A stretch of DNA of 64,000 bases. Source: Phaseolus vulgaris. Its lineage: Eukaryota > Streptophyta > Magnoliopsida > Fabales > Fabaceae. This document shows positions 12,480 through 23,263 of the stretch, in pieces. The notes beneath the pieces are model-generated. The model had not been told where the DNA came from. It did no database searches and saw nothing but the letters and a program-made list of their open reading frames with translations. The translations under genes were made by a program, and so were the position numbers. Numbering within the stretch: position 1 is the first letter of the stretch; each line of letters begins with the position of its first letter. The stretch lies in NCBI RefSeq assembly GCF_000499845.2, contig NC_023758.2, positions 9,153,227 through 9,217,226 on the forward strand, given 5' to 3'.

Positions 12480-13435
12480 GAAAATAAAATTATTTATAAA
12501 CAACACATTATCTTCAAAATTTAATTTATTTTATTTAATTATTGTAACAAATTATGTGACTAATATAATTTATTAATAAACTAATATTTTATACACAATA
12601 TTATAATAATTATTAATATCTATATTTATATAAAGAGATTTTTTCATTATAATACTTTTTTATATATAAATTTTTTTCTATTCTATCTTTCTTTAATATA
12701 TCTCTACAATAGAATATTTTGTTATTTGGTAAGAATTATTTAAAAAATAAAACTATTTTTTAATTTAATATTAATATATAATTTTTAAAAGTAAATTGAT
12801 TCCCACTATTTTTTTCTTAATTTCTTATTTTATTTTAAAGTAATACAGTATGTTACATTTTTATAAGTTGAGTAAAAAATAACTAATGCGATATACATAC
12901 GCGGTTGCGCTGAATCAGCGTCTTCTGCAAATATATTATAATACATATTTATATTAAATATAAATATTGTGGGTTTAATTTAATCGTTGGTAAAATTTAA
13001 CAAGATTATCTAGAAACTACTTCTATTTCTTCTATGGAAACTTTTGCCACCTGTTATCACACACGTTTTTCACAAAATATAAATAAAAAAATCAATTAAC
13101 CAAAAGTAGAAACAAATTTTGGTTTTTTTTTCAATATAGTTCAGTTTGAAAAGCAAATTTTGGAAATAGGCAATTTTTTTTTTTCAAAAAATGAGTAAAT
13201 CATATACGTATTATATGATTCAATGATACTGAAATCACCAATTAAAAAACACCAGTTTTGTAAAATTGAATATTTCACGTACGATTTCCATTTCCATCTA
13301 AAATGGGATATGAAATACATTTTTAATTTAAAATAATAAGAACATGTAGAATTAACAAAAATATATAAAAAAAGGAAAATTGTATATCAGGTTTACGATT
13401 TAAAAGAGAAATAGTACATCTTCATTACGTTTTTA
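12480..13435. other. AT-rich intergenic stretch
   Basis: No coding, RNA or repeat structure could be supported. The stretch separates the host genes from the repeat-dominated part of the window. Confidence 0.6.
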
Positions 13436-13439
13436 AGTT

Positions 13440-13775
13440 TTTTTTATTATATATAATTAAAGAAAAAATATATTTTTAATTGAATGTTTTTATAAAATAT
13501 TTTATTATTACATATAATTGAAGAATAATGGCTCAATTTTTATAAAATATTTTTTGTTATATATAATTAAACAATGGCTGAATAAGTTTTTATAAATCAT
13601 TTATTATTATATATAATTAAAAATGGCTGAATTTTTAGAAAATATTTTTTATATATATAATTAAATAATGAGTGAATAAGTTGGTATAAACTATTTTATT
13701 ATTATATATAATTAAAAAATGGCTGAATTTTTAGAAAATATTTCTTTATTATATATAATTAAAAAATTAAATATA
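13440..13775. repeat. Short AT-rich tandem array, ~50-64 bp unit
   Basis: The word TATATAATTA recurs near 13449, 13513, 13560, 13612, 13656, 13706 and 13753, usually followed by AATGGCTGAAT and TTATAAAATATTT. Unit length varies between about 44 and 64 bp. The array immediately precedes the large satellite but has an unrelated sequence. Confidence 0.75.
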
Positions 13776-13949
13776 AAATTTTGGTTTTTAAATACATTAA
13801 AATTATTTTAATTTTTAATAAAATTAATTATATAATACAGTAATAATATAAATAATAAAAGTAATGATGTGAGTTGATTTTAAGATTACACATTTTAGGA
13901 GTTACACTTTGTTTATGAGTTTTTGTTTTAAGCAAAATACGGTGAAAGC

Positions 13950-16900
13950 TCACTTTTAACTATTATTATACAGAACATTCACTTTCTTATAGTTTCCTAA
14001 GTTATGAAACCATAGATTGTAAATGAAAGAAGTATTAAACATATCCAAACACGATTTTAACACATGAAATTGTTTTTCAAAGATATCATAAGTGTTTTCA
14101 ATCAATTAATAGACCTTAGATTGTAAAAGAAGTATTAAACATATCAAAATACAATTAGAACACATGAATTGGTTTTTGAAAGGTATCATAAGTGTTTGAA
14201 TCAATTAATAGACCTTAGATTGTCAAAAATATATTAAACATATGAAAACACATTTTTAACACATGAAATTATTTTTCAAAAATATTCAGAACTGTTTCAA
14301 TCAATTAATAAACTAAGATTGTAAAAGAAATATTAAACATATCAAAACACAATTTTAACACATGAAATTGGTTTTCAAAGATATCATAAGTGTTTTCAAT
14401 CAATTAATAGCGAAAAGAACAAGTTGCAAACATTTAGTTAAGTAATACGCATGTTTTCAATAGTTAAGATACTTTTAAACTATTACTATACAGAACATTC
14501 ACTTTCTTATAGTTTCCTAGGTTATGAAACCTTACATTGTAAATGAAAGAAGTATTAAACATATCAAAACACAATTTTAACACATGAAATTGTTTTTCAA
14601 AGATATAATAACTGTTTCAATCAATTAATAGACCTTAGATTGTAAAAGAAGTATTAAACATATCAAAATATAATTTGAACACATGAAATGGTTTTTCAAA
14701 GGTATCATAAGTGTTTGAATCAATTAATTAACTTAGATTGTAAAAAATATATTAAACATATGAAAACACAATTTTAACACATGAAATTGTTTTTCAAACA
14801 TATTCATAAGTATTTCAATCAATTAATACACTAAGATTGTAAAAGAAATATTAAACATATCAAAACACAATTTTAACACATGAAATTGGTTTTCAAAGAT
14901 ATCATAAGTGTTTTCAATAAATTAATAGCGAAAAGAACATGTTGCAAACATTTAGTTAAGTAATACGCTTGTTTTCAATAGTTAAGATACTTTTAAACTA
15001 TTATTACACAGAACATTCACTTTCTTATAGTTTCCTAGGTTATAAAACCTTAGATTGTAAATGAAAAAAGTATTAAAAATATGAAAACACAATTTTAACA
15101 CATGAAATTGGTTTTAAAAGATATCATAAGTGTTTTCAATCAATTAATAGCGAAAAGAACAAGTTGCAAACATTTAGTTAAGTAATACGCTTGTTTTCAA
15201 TAGTTAAGATACTTTTAAACTATTATTATACAAAACATTCACTTTCTTATAGTTTCCTAGGCTATAAAACGTTAGATTGTAAATGAAAGAAGTATTAAAC
15301 ATATCAAAACACAATTTTAACACATGAAATTGTTTTTCAAAGATATCATAAGTGTTTGAATCAATTAATAGAGCTTAGATTGTAAAAGATGTATTAAGCA
15401 TATCAAAATACAATTTGAACACATGAAATGGTTTTTCAAAGGTATCATAAGTGTTTGAATCAATTAATATCCTTAGATTGTAAAAAATATATTAAACATA
15501 TGAAAACACATTTTTAACACATGAAATTGTTTTTGAAAGATATTAATAAGTGTTTCAATCAATTAATAGACTAAGATTATAAAAGAAATATTAAACATAT
15601 CAAAACACAATTTTAACACATGAAATTGGTTTTCAAAGATATCCTAAGTGTTTTCAATCAATTAATAGCGAAAAGAACAAGTTGCAAACATTTTGTTAAG
15701 TAATACGCTTGTTTTCAATAGTTAAGATACTTTTAAACTATTATTATAGAAAACATTCACTTTATTATAGTTTCCTAGGTTATAAAACCTTAGATTGTAA
15801 ATGAAAGAAATATTAAACATATCAAAACACAATTTTAACACATGAAATTGTTTTTCAAAGATATCATAAGTGTTTGAATCAATTAATAGACCTTAGATTG
15901 TAAAAGATGTATTAAACATATAGAAATACAATGTGAACACATAAAACGGTTTTTCAAAGGTATTATAAGTGTTTTAATCAATTAATAGACCTTAGATTGA
16001 AAAAAATATATGAAACATATGAAAACACAATTTTAACACATGAAATTGTTTTTCAAAGATATTCATAAGTGTTTCAATAAATTAATAGACTAAGATTGTA
16101 AAAGAAATATTAAACATATCTAAGGTCAATCAATTAATAGAAAAAAGAACAAGTTGCAAACATTTAGTTAAGTAATACGCTTGTTTTCAATAGGTAAGGT
16201 ACTTTTAAACTATTATCATACAGAACATTCACTTTCTAATAGTTTCCTAGGTTATGAAACCTTAGATTGTAAATAAAATAAGTATTAAACATATCAAAAC
16301 ACAATTTTAACACATGAAATTGTTTTTCAAAGATATCCTAACTGTTTCAATTAATTAATAGACCTTAGATTGTAAAAGAGGTATTAAACATATCGAAATA
16401 CAATGTGAACACATAAAACGGTTTTTCAAAGGTATTATAAGTGTTTGAATCAATTAATAGACCTTAGATTGTAAAAAATATATGAAACATATGAAAACAC
16501 AATTTTAACACATGAAATTGTTTTTCAAAGATATTCATAAGTGTTTCAATAAATTAATAGACTAAGATTGTAAAAGAAATATTAAATATATTAAAACACA
16601 ATTTTAACACATGAAATTGATTTTCAAAGATATCATAAGTGTTTTCAATCAATTAATAGCGAAAAGAACAAGTTGCAAACGTTTAGTTAAGTAATACGCT
16701 TGTTTTCAATAGGTAAGATACTTTTAAACTATTATTATACAGAACATTTACTTTCTTATAGTTTCCTAGGTTATAAAACCTTAGATTGTAAATGAAAAAG
16801 TATTAAACATATCAAAACACAGTTTTAAGACATCAAATTGTTTTTTAAAGATATGTAAGTGTTTCAATCAATTAATAGACCTTAGATTGTAAAAGAAGTA

Positions 16901-17699
16901 TTAAACATATCAAAATACAATTTGAACACATGAAATGGTTTTCAAAGGTATCATAAGTGTTTGAATCAATTAATAGACCTTAGATTGTCAAAAATATATT
17001 AAACATATTAAAACACAATTTTAACACATGAAATTGTTTTTGAAAGATATTCACAAGTGTTTCCATCAATTAATATAATAAGAGTGTAAAAGAAATATTA
17101 AACATATCAAAACACAATTTTAACACATGAAATTGGTTTTCAAAGATATCTTAAGTGTTTTCAATCAATTAATAGCGAAAAGAACAAGTTGCAAACATTT
17201 AGTTAAGTAATACCCTTGTTTTCAATAGTTAATATACTTTTAAACTATTATTACACAAAACATTCACTTTCTTATAGTTTCCTAGGTTATAAAACCATAG
17301 ATTGCAAATGAAAGAAGTTTTAAACATATCAAAACACGATTTTAGCACATGAAATTGGTTTTCAAAGATATCATAAGTGTTTTAAATCAATTAATAGCGA
17401 AAAGAACAAGTTGCAAACATTTAGTTAAGTAATACGCTTGTTTTCAATAGTTAAGATACTTTTAAACTATTATTATGAAGAACATTCACTTTCTTATACT
17501 TTCCTAGGTTATAAAACCTTAGATTGTAAATGAAAGAAGTATTAAACATATCAAAACACAATTTTAACACATGAAATTGTTTTTCAAAGATATCATAAGT
17601 GTTTCAATCAATTAATAGACCTTAGATTGTAAAAGAAGTATTAAACATATCAATATACAATTCCTCAAGAGCCATTTCTATCAATTAATAGACCTTAGG
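13950..17699. repeat. Higher-order satellite array, left part
   Basis: Tandem array with a composite unit. Four related monomers of about 97-102 bp (A: ...TTGTAAATGAAAGAAG; B: ...TTGAACACATGAAATGG; C: ...AAAAATATATTAAACATATG; D: ...AAAGAAATATTAAACAT) are followed by a different ~122 bp spacer E (from GCGAAAAGAAC to CCTAGGTTATAAAACC). E begins near 14410, 14928, 15150, 15668, 16140, 16659, 17175 and 17397. Steps are therefore about 516-518 bp, with 222 bp short units at 14928-15150 and 17175-17397. It is AT-rich without open frames. It is cut at the right by the gypsy element and resumes beyond it. Confidence 0.95.
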
Positions 17700-17700
17700 T

Positions 17701-18831
17701 TGACCAAGGTCTTCTTTATGCGTGGCTTGTCCTCACGAGCTAGGGCACCTTCGTTCTGCTCCGTCTGTGAGTACTTGAAAAGAAGTGAACAAAGGGGCGC
17801 CCTCGCGGCCGTTTGCACTCCGACGATCATGTCAGCTAGCAAGAAACATCAAAGGGGACACACCTCCGTATCGGAACACCGTGACTGGATGCTCTGAAGG
17901 TGGTCGAAAATATAAAAATACTGTGTTGCCCTAATTGTCTGTGCTTACAGTGGGTGCGCTGTGAAACAACTAGGGTTTCGTGACTCTGTGTAAACTGTGA
18001 GAATTAGGTCAAAACTCCGATCCATTTCAAATGTCCCAAGGCCCTTTTTTTATACACCTCCTGCATTTAAAGCGCGTTAAAGCGCATTGAAAGCGAATAA
18101 AAATGTGCCTTGAAACATTTGATACATAAACCAAATTAACGTGTACCTTATCAAACTTTCACTAAAACATTGATGAACACGTGCTTATTGCCACATGTTC
18201 TTCTGACTGGATCGTTATTCTACGCAGAGGGCCTCACAGCGCCGTAACCCCACTTAGGGTTATTCCATTGTGTGAGTCCTCTTTCCTCGAAGCACATCTG
18301 GCACAATGGGGCGACTTTCTGGATGCCAACTCATGCGCCCCAGCCTTTAGTCACTCTCCCTAAGAGTGTATCTACCTTTCTTACGTACCATGCACGTGGT
18401 TCTCCCTGGGCGTGGCCCTCTCATGGGTCGTATCTGTCCCAGGGTCTCCCAACGATGGCGCGGGTACTTCATGAGTCAGGTTACCCCCTATTGGTACTAG
18501 AACGATGGTCTTGAAGCCACCTTTCTCTTCTCTTTATTACTGTTCTGAGGTACTGAGGCCTCTCGCGGTGTCGCCCCTTCCACGGTCTTTCCTACCCATG
18601 GGTATCGGGGGGTAACACCGTCGGTGCCTTAACTTGGCGACGCCTCATCTTGGCGTTGCCTACGCCTGGCGACACCTCATCCTGGCGATGCCTACACCTG
18701 GTGACGCCTCATCTTGACAATGCCTTATGCGGTCAACCTGTTGAATTTCTTCCCTTGGCCCCCTTGAGGGGTCCCACCATATGTTGACTTTGACTTTGAC
18801 TCTGGTCAAAGCCCGGGGACGGGACGGTACA
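17701..18831 (-). repeat. Element 1 3' LTR (left copy)
   Basis: It aligns throughout with the right LTR at 33683-34839. The first bases, TGTTCCGGCCG in the right copy, are replaced here by satellite-like sequence ending CCTTAG, so the outer end is truncated. It carries the GGCGACGCC minisatellite near 18630-18720 and a minus-strand TATAAAA motif near 18040-18055. Confidence 0.92.
18622..18725. repeat. GGCGACGCC minisatellite in left LTR of element 1
   Basis: About six degenerate copies of a 16 bp unit (TTGGCGACGCCTCATC and variants) lie in the LTR part near its internal border. The same unit occurs in the other LTRs and in the internal 3' region of this family. Confidence 0.85.
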
Positions 18832-18843
18832 CAAGCCCCCCAG
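18832..18843 (-). promoter_or_regulatory. Polypurine tract of element 1
   Basis: On the minus strand CTGGGGGGCTTG directly abuts the 3' LTR (TGTACCG...). Plus-strand DNA priming from such a purine run is the standard mechanism for LTR elements. Confidence 0.8.
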
Positions 18844-18910
18844 TCTTGAGCTGATACTTGTTTTCAGCGAAAAGACTAATGCCTCGCCCTATCGTCCACA
18901 TGGCACCCTG

Positions 18911-19049
18911 ATGACGTGGCTTTTCCTGAGTGGTCGACGTGACATTCTCTTGAGCAGCTGACGTGACATTCTCTTGAGCAGTTGACGTGACATTCTCTTG
19001 TGCCAGGGATGTGAAGCCTTAAGTTGCGTTTTATTCCTTCGACACGTGG
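18911..19049 (+). promoter_or_regulatory. Cluster of ACGT-core motifs upstream of antisense gene
   Basis: Five ACGT-core sites fall within 140 bp: GACGTGGC (18913), three TGACGTGACA-type sites (about 18934, 18958, 18982) carried on a tandem 24 bp repeat, and CACGTGGC (about 19042). TGACG and CACGTG words are typical plant bZIP binding sites. The cluster lies about 440-580 bp before the ATG of the plus-strand antisense gene, and about 200-330 bp before its likely 5'-leader intron. The promoter role is inferred. Confidence 0.5.
18934..19006. repeat. Three tandem copies of a 24 bp unit
   Basis: The unit begins GACGTGACATTCTCTTG and is repeated three times without spacing. The first two copies differ by one base and the third diverges at its end. 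Confidence 0.9.
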
Positions 19050-19242
19050 CTCGATCCTACGGCTGAGGATGAGCGTCGTTAACGCTTCCAAGTTAACGTT
19101 ATAACCTTTCGAAATTGCGTGCTCAAGGCACTGTTCCATCACTTTTCATATTCTTCGCACTGTTCATCTTCTCAAAGTTTCCTCTGCGATCTCTGCTCTC
19201 TCTCTTCGCATTCTCTACCTTTACCAACTCAAACACTCAAAG

Positions 19243-19471
19243 GTATGATTTTTCTTTCTTGTTTATTCTCGCCCATTACTGCATTAATTTCGTAACTGCC
19301 TGGGTCTGTTTATGTTTCTGCATCTCTTGTGTTCTTCTCTGTTCCTCCACATTTCTTCGTTCTCCCCTCTTTTCTGGATTTCTCGCGTGGGTAAGGGTTT
19401 TCTTAGGGTTTCGTCCCATTTGCTTCTTCAAAATTCCTTCACTAAGCCTTTGCTTTTTCTTCCTTCTTCAG
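19243..19471 (+). other. Probable 5'-leader intron of the antisense gene
   Basis: A donor AAAG|GTATGA and an acceptor CTTCTTCAG with a pyrimidine-rich stretch before it frame a 229 bp, T-rich segment 15 bases before the ATG of the antisense gene. It is inferred from splice signals only. Confidence 0.45.
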
Positions 19472-19486
19472 CTTCTTTATCAATCT

Positions 19487-21863
19487 ATGGCGCGTACAAA
19501 AACAACGCCCAATCCTGCTCCCCCAAAGGTCCACTACAAGGACCTTTATTCGTGGGCTTCCAACGAACTTTTGAACGAATGCACCACCTTAACTACTGTC
19601 GAAGACGTAGAGAAACACCTGGGTGACCTGCGATTGTACAATTTCAAAGCCTTTTGCAGAACCCATGATTCTCACATCTCCATCCGTCATGGCACCCCTG
19701 GGGAGGCAGTTTGCGTGGACGACAGGTCCAATGGGGGGAAACCCTTCTTCTTCTTTTACCAAGCGGTATTTAAGCGCGTCGGTCTGTGCCTCCCCTTCAC
19801 GGCCTTCGAGAGGGAGCTGCTTACGGAGATCAATATAGCCCCCGCCCAACTACACCCCAATGGCTGGGCATTCGTCAGGGCTTTCCAGATCCTGTGTGGG
19901 TACCTGGGCATCCCACCCTCAGTGGACGTTTTCCTTCATTTCTTTGAAGTGAAAAAGCAAGGGAAAAGCCTCTGGGTGAGCTTTACCGGGGTCGCTAGCA
20001 AAATTCTCCTCACCCTCTTCCAGAACTCTTTCAAAGGTTGGAAAGGTAATTTCTTCAGGGTGTGTTGCGCCAAACACGACCCTGCAGCCTTGGATGGCTT
20101 TCCTCTGTACTAGACGGAGAAGCCCAATCCGACCAAGCCCAAATCTTTGGACGAGCTATCCTCCGCTGATAGGGAGGTGTGTGTGGCCTTAGCTGGCCTG
20201 AAGATCGTTTTCCACACCTCGACTCTTATAGCTAGCGAGTTTGATGCCAACGCCCTTTCTGCATACTTTGGTAGGGAAACCTGTACTCTTACTTGTTTTC
20301 TCATACTTGCCCCTTAACATGCTTTCCTTTATTGTTGAGTGTTTTGTTCATCTGCCAAATGTTTGTTTAGTTGTTCCAATTTTTGTATGTGCTGTTGATC
20401 TGCAAACCTGCCCCAGTGGTGGAATCTGTACTCTGTACTTAGTCTTGAGTTCAAGTCCTAACTCCAAATTTCTGTGTATAGCTTGTGTATCTGATGCTTT
20501 CTCCTTGACTTGGTATTGGCTCTAACCTCTGTTCTTTGGTTTGTCTGGTGCAGCATCAGTGATGGACTCTGCAAGGCGCGTTACTCTGGCCAAGGCTTTG
20601 AAGGCTCGTGCCACGAAGGCTGGCGCCTCCAACACCCCCAATGTCGAACCAAACCTCCTGCCTTCATCAGCCTCACCAACACCAACCACCACCGAAACCC
20701 CACTAGGTCCATCTTCACCACCACCACCAAGTCCCCAAACATTCCAAACACCCAACTCGCCTCCTCCCATCGCCGCAGTCCCACTGGCTGTGGCCCCATC
20801 CCCTGCTCCAGCCCCCCTAGACAAGGGAAAGAGGGTGCTGGAGATTCCCTCCGATGATGAAGACTCCGATGGTGGGCTAGTCTTCAAGAGGAGAAGGCTG
20901 CTAGGGCCTTCACCCCACAACTATTTCCCCCCATGGTGGTGGGTCCTTCAGGGATAATCCTCCCAACGCCACATCTCCACCGCCACCACCAACAGTCCAA
21001 GGAGAAAGGGCGACGGAGCCGAGTCGGCACCGCCACCACCAACAACAGAAGCACCTGCTGCTTCTGTATCTGCCCCTTCTAGTCCAGAAATCATTGCCAT
21101 CCCCCCTCCAATTATGCAGCTGCTGAGGGGTTTCAATGGGGGATTGTCGCCGGGAGGCTCCGACAGGAGGGAAGGCATGCCCTATTACATGGGGGCCTTC
21201 TTGACTATTGCTCTCGAGTGGCGTGCTCAAGCAAAAAATGCCGCCTTCGACGCACAATCCCTCCAGGCCCTTAAGCAGGAAGCGACCACTCTGAAGGAGG
21301 AGAAGGAAACCTGGGGGCGCCAAGAGGAGGCCTACAAAGCCTCTTTAAAGTTGGCTCAAGAGGCCAAGGATGAGGCTGACAAGCAGCTGCTTGAAGCGGA
21401 GGAAATCCAGGCTGAACTCTGTACCCATGTGGTGTCCCTTTAAGTCCAAGTGACAAACCTTCAAGACGTGGCCAAGGCTTCCGAGGAGCTTCAGAAGGAG
21501 CTGGAAGATCAGTGCTCCGATCCGGAGCAAAAGCTGGAGAAGATGGAGGATGAATTGGCGGCTAAGGTCGAGGCTTTCGACCTTCTCCAGGTTGAGCATG
21601 ACAAGCTCCAAACTGAGGTCAACAGGCTTCAGGTGGAGAAGGAAGCTCTGGAGAAGCAGCTAGCCTCCGAGGACTTCACGATAGAAGAGCTGGAGAAGGC
21701 CAAGAAAGAGCTCATTGACGATATGGCCGACACCTTTGAAGAGGGGTTCAAGGATGCTTTGGCCCAAGCCGCCTGTGAAAACCCAGAGATCAATATTTCC
21801 AATTGCGACTCTGGCAGTCATATCGTCGATGGGAAGGTCGTGCCCCTTGACCTTGGGAAATAA
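19487..21863 (+). pseudogene. Antisense gene of element 1 (gypsy-type Transposase_28-like N-domain, coiled-coil C-terminus)
   Basis: The gene lies on the strand opposite to gag-pol, between the integrase and the 3' LTR. Exon 19487-20270 encodes MARTKTTPNP..., with a domain resembling the 'putative gypsy type transposon' family PF04195 (FERELLTEINIAPAQLHPNG, then AFQILCGYLGIPPSVDVFLHFFEVK). An intron 20271-20553 (GTAGGG...GGTGCAG) joins ..SAYF to ASVMDSARR in phase. Exon 20554-21863 continues with a Pro-rich linker, an acidic and basic patch (SDDEDSDGG, FKRRR) and a long coiled coil (KQEATTLKEEKETW, VEKEALEKQLASED). The frame is the same throughout and is broken only by stops at 20111, 20955 and 21441. 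Functions of such antisense ORFs are unknown. Related elements are reported to carry extra ORFs here. The likely intact ancestor is about 700 residues. Confidence 0.75.
20271..20553 (+). other. Intron of the antisense gene
   Basis: Donor TTTG|GTAGGG and acceptor GGTGCAG. The exon before ends after the first codon base (G), and the exon after begins CA, completing an Ala codon and keeping the frame. The interior is T-rich, has stops in all three frames and lacks the GC-rich codon bias of the flanks. Confidence 0.7.
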
Positions 21864-22772
21864 TCTGCTCTGAACTTGACTCCTTTATTTCCTTGTAAAT
21901 TCGTGTTGACCATCATTTGAATTTGTTTATGACTTATGACAATCTGTTATTGGTTGAATATTTACTCGGGCCTTTATTTTCATATTTTCATGTCAACTTG
22001 TTTTTTTCTTCCATTTGTTTCTGCTTTCTTTGTTATATTGAATGCGTTATCTCCCTTACATCCCTTTATAGCTTTAATCGTAACCCTTTAGGTAGTACGC
22101 ACCCTTTTTTCTTTACCTTTTCTTCTAGGTGGCGACGCACCCCCTTCTCCTGATCTTTCTCTCAGAACTTCACTTGGCCTTCGTATCTGCGAGGAGTCTT
22201 CCTCATGAAGGCATCGCTTGCCCCGCCATTGCCCAAAAAGGCAAAGGAGGATTTAACTTCACGTACTTTCTGGCCTCTGGCAACTTGCGCTTTCACGTTT
22301 CTTCTTCTTCTTGCTCTTTTGATTTTCTCTGGCCTTCTAGGCTCGTGAAAGTTTTCAGCTTGCTCTCTACCTTACCTGTTTCGAGTCCTCAGGCACTTAC
22401 TACCAAAGGTCTCGCTCTCATCTCTTTTCTGGCCTCAACATCGCTCAAGGGCGAGGAGGACTTATCTATTCATCTGGGCCTCGACATCGCTCGAGGGTGA
22501 GGAGAACTTATCTTTACCTGTACTGGGTATCCACGCTCGAAGAGAGACCTGCTCTGGGTGTCCTCAGCGTATTTATTCACTTTGGACAAAAGTCGCGCTC
22601 TGGTGCCCACGCCCATGGAGGGGTCTATACAACAACACCGTATCGTCCATGGAGTGTTTAGAACACCAAGGCAACTTAGCCCTTATCTCTTTGCGTTTGG
22701 TGCCCACTTCTAAAGAGAGGCCTACTACAGCAGTGCCGTATCGTCCTCAGGGTGTCTAAAACACTAGACACC

Positions 22773-22984
22773 GGGGCTAGCTATTCATACCTGAGGAGGG
22801 GGCGTCCCGAAGGAATCCCTTAACCCTTGCTCAGGGACTAGACACCCGGATTTTAACTTATACTGAACATGTGATATCGGGGCTAGCTATTCATACCTGA
22901 GGAGGGGGCGTCCTGAAAGAATCCCTTTACCCCTGCTCAGGGACCAGGCACCCAGATTTTAACTTATGCGAAACATACCTGTTA
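22773..22984. repeat. 106 bp direct duplication
   Basis: Two head-to-tail copies start at GGGGCTAGCTATTCATACC (22773 and 22879). Each contains CCTGAGGAGGGGGCG and, about 30 bases on, CTGCTCAGG, giving a possible hairpin. Element 3 has the same pair near 54727 and 54833. Confidence 0.85.
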
Positions 22985-23049
22985 TCTTGATCTCTGGGCA
23001 CGTGCATGCGCTTTTACTACTTTGAATTCTGACGTCTACTCCTCTACCT

Positions 23050-23106
23050 AGCAATGCCTACACCTGGCGACGCCTCCTCTTGGCGACGCCTCACCCTGGC
23101 GTTGCC
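23050..23106. repeat. GGCGACGCC units, internal copy in element 1
   Basis: The stretch has about four degenerate 16 bp units (CCTGGCGACGCCTCCTCTT and variants) of the kind also found in the LTRs, here at the 3' edge of the internal region close to the integrase end. Confidence 0.8.
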
Positions 23107-23263
23107 TTGAGTCTTTATCTTTTGTTTCTTTAAACTTTGATCTTATATTTGAATGATAGGGAAAACTGAGGCAAAAAATATCTTAAACTTCTATTTTCTT
23201 TATTTGGGTGACCTCATTAAAAAACCCCCCGAGAGGGAAAAAGAGTGTCCCCTTTACAAAATT

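Larger units (their letters stand above)
21864..23262. other. Non-coding 3' region of element 1 between convergent ORFs
   Basis: No ORF is supported. The stretch contains imperfect duplications of a phrase built on CTCGACATCGCTCGAGGG (about 22430-22500), a 106 bp tandem duplication (22773-22984), and three or four GGCGACGCC units near 23050-23105. The equivalent region of element 3 (53775-55270) has the same layout. Confidence 0.7.

Noticed and set aside
13950..17699. Regularly spaced repeats resembling a CRISPR array
   Set aside because: Units are about 100-520 bp, contiguous and related along their whole length, without unique spacers; the context is plant nuclear DNA. It is a satellite.
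17700..18514. Several 60-80 residue frames in the LTRs (also at 33671-34515, 51586-52587, 60743-61794)
   Set aside because: They recur in every LTR copy in parallel with LTR homology, have no domain and carry different breaks; they are chance frames in GC-richer LTR DNA.
19115..19486. N-terminal extension of the antisense ORF upstream of MARTKTT
   Set aside because: The extension is very rich in Phe/Leu/Ser, reads through a probable leader intron (19243-19471), and uses no recognisable domain; the ATG at 19487 is preferred.
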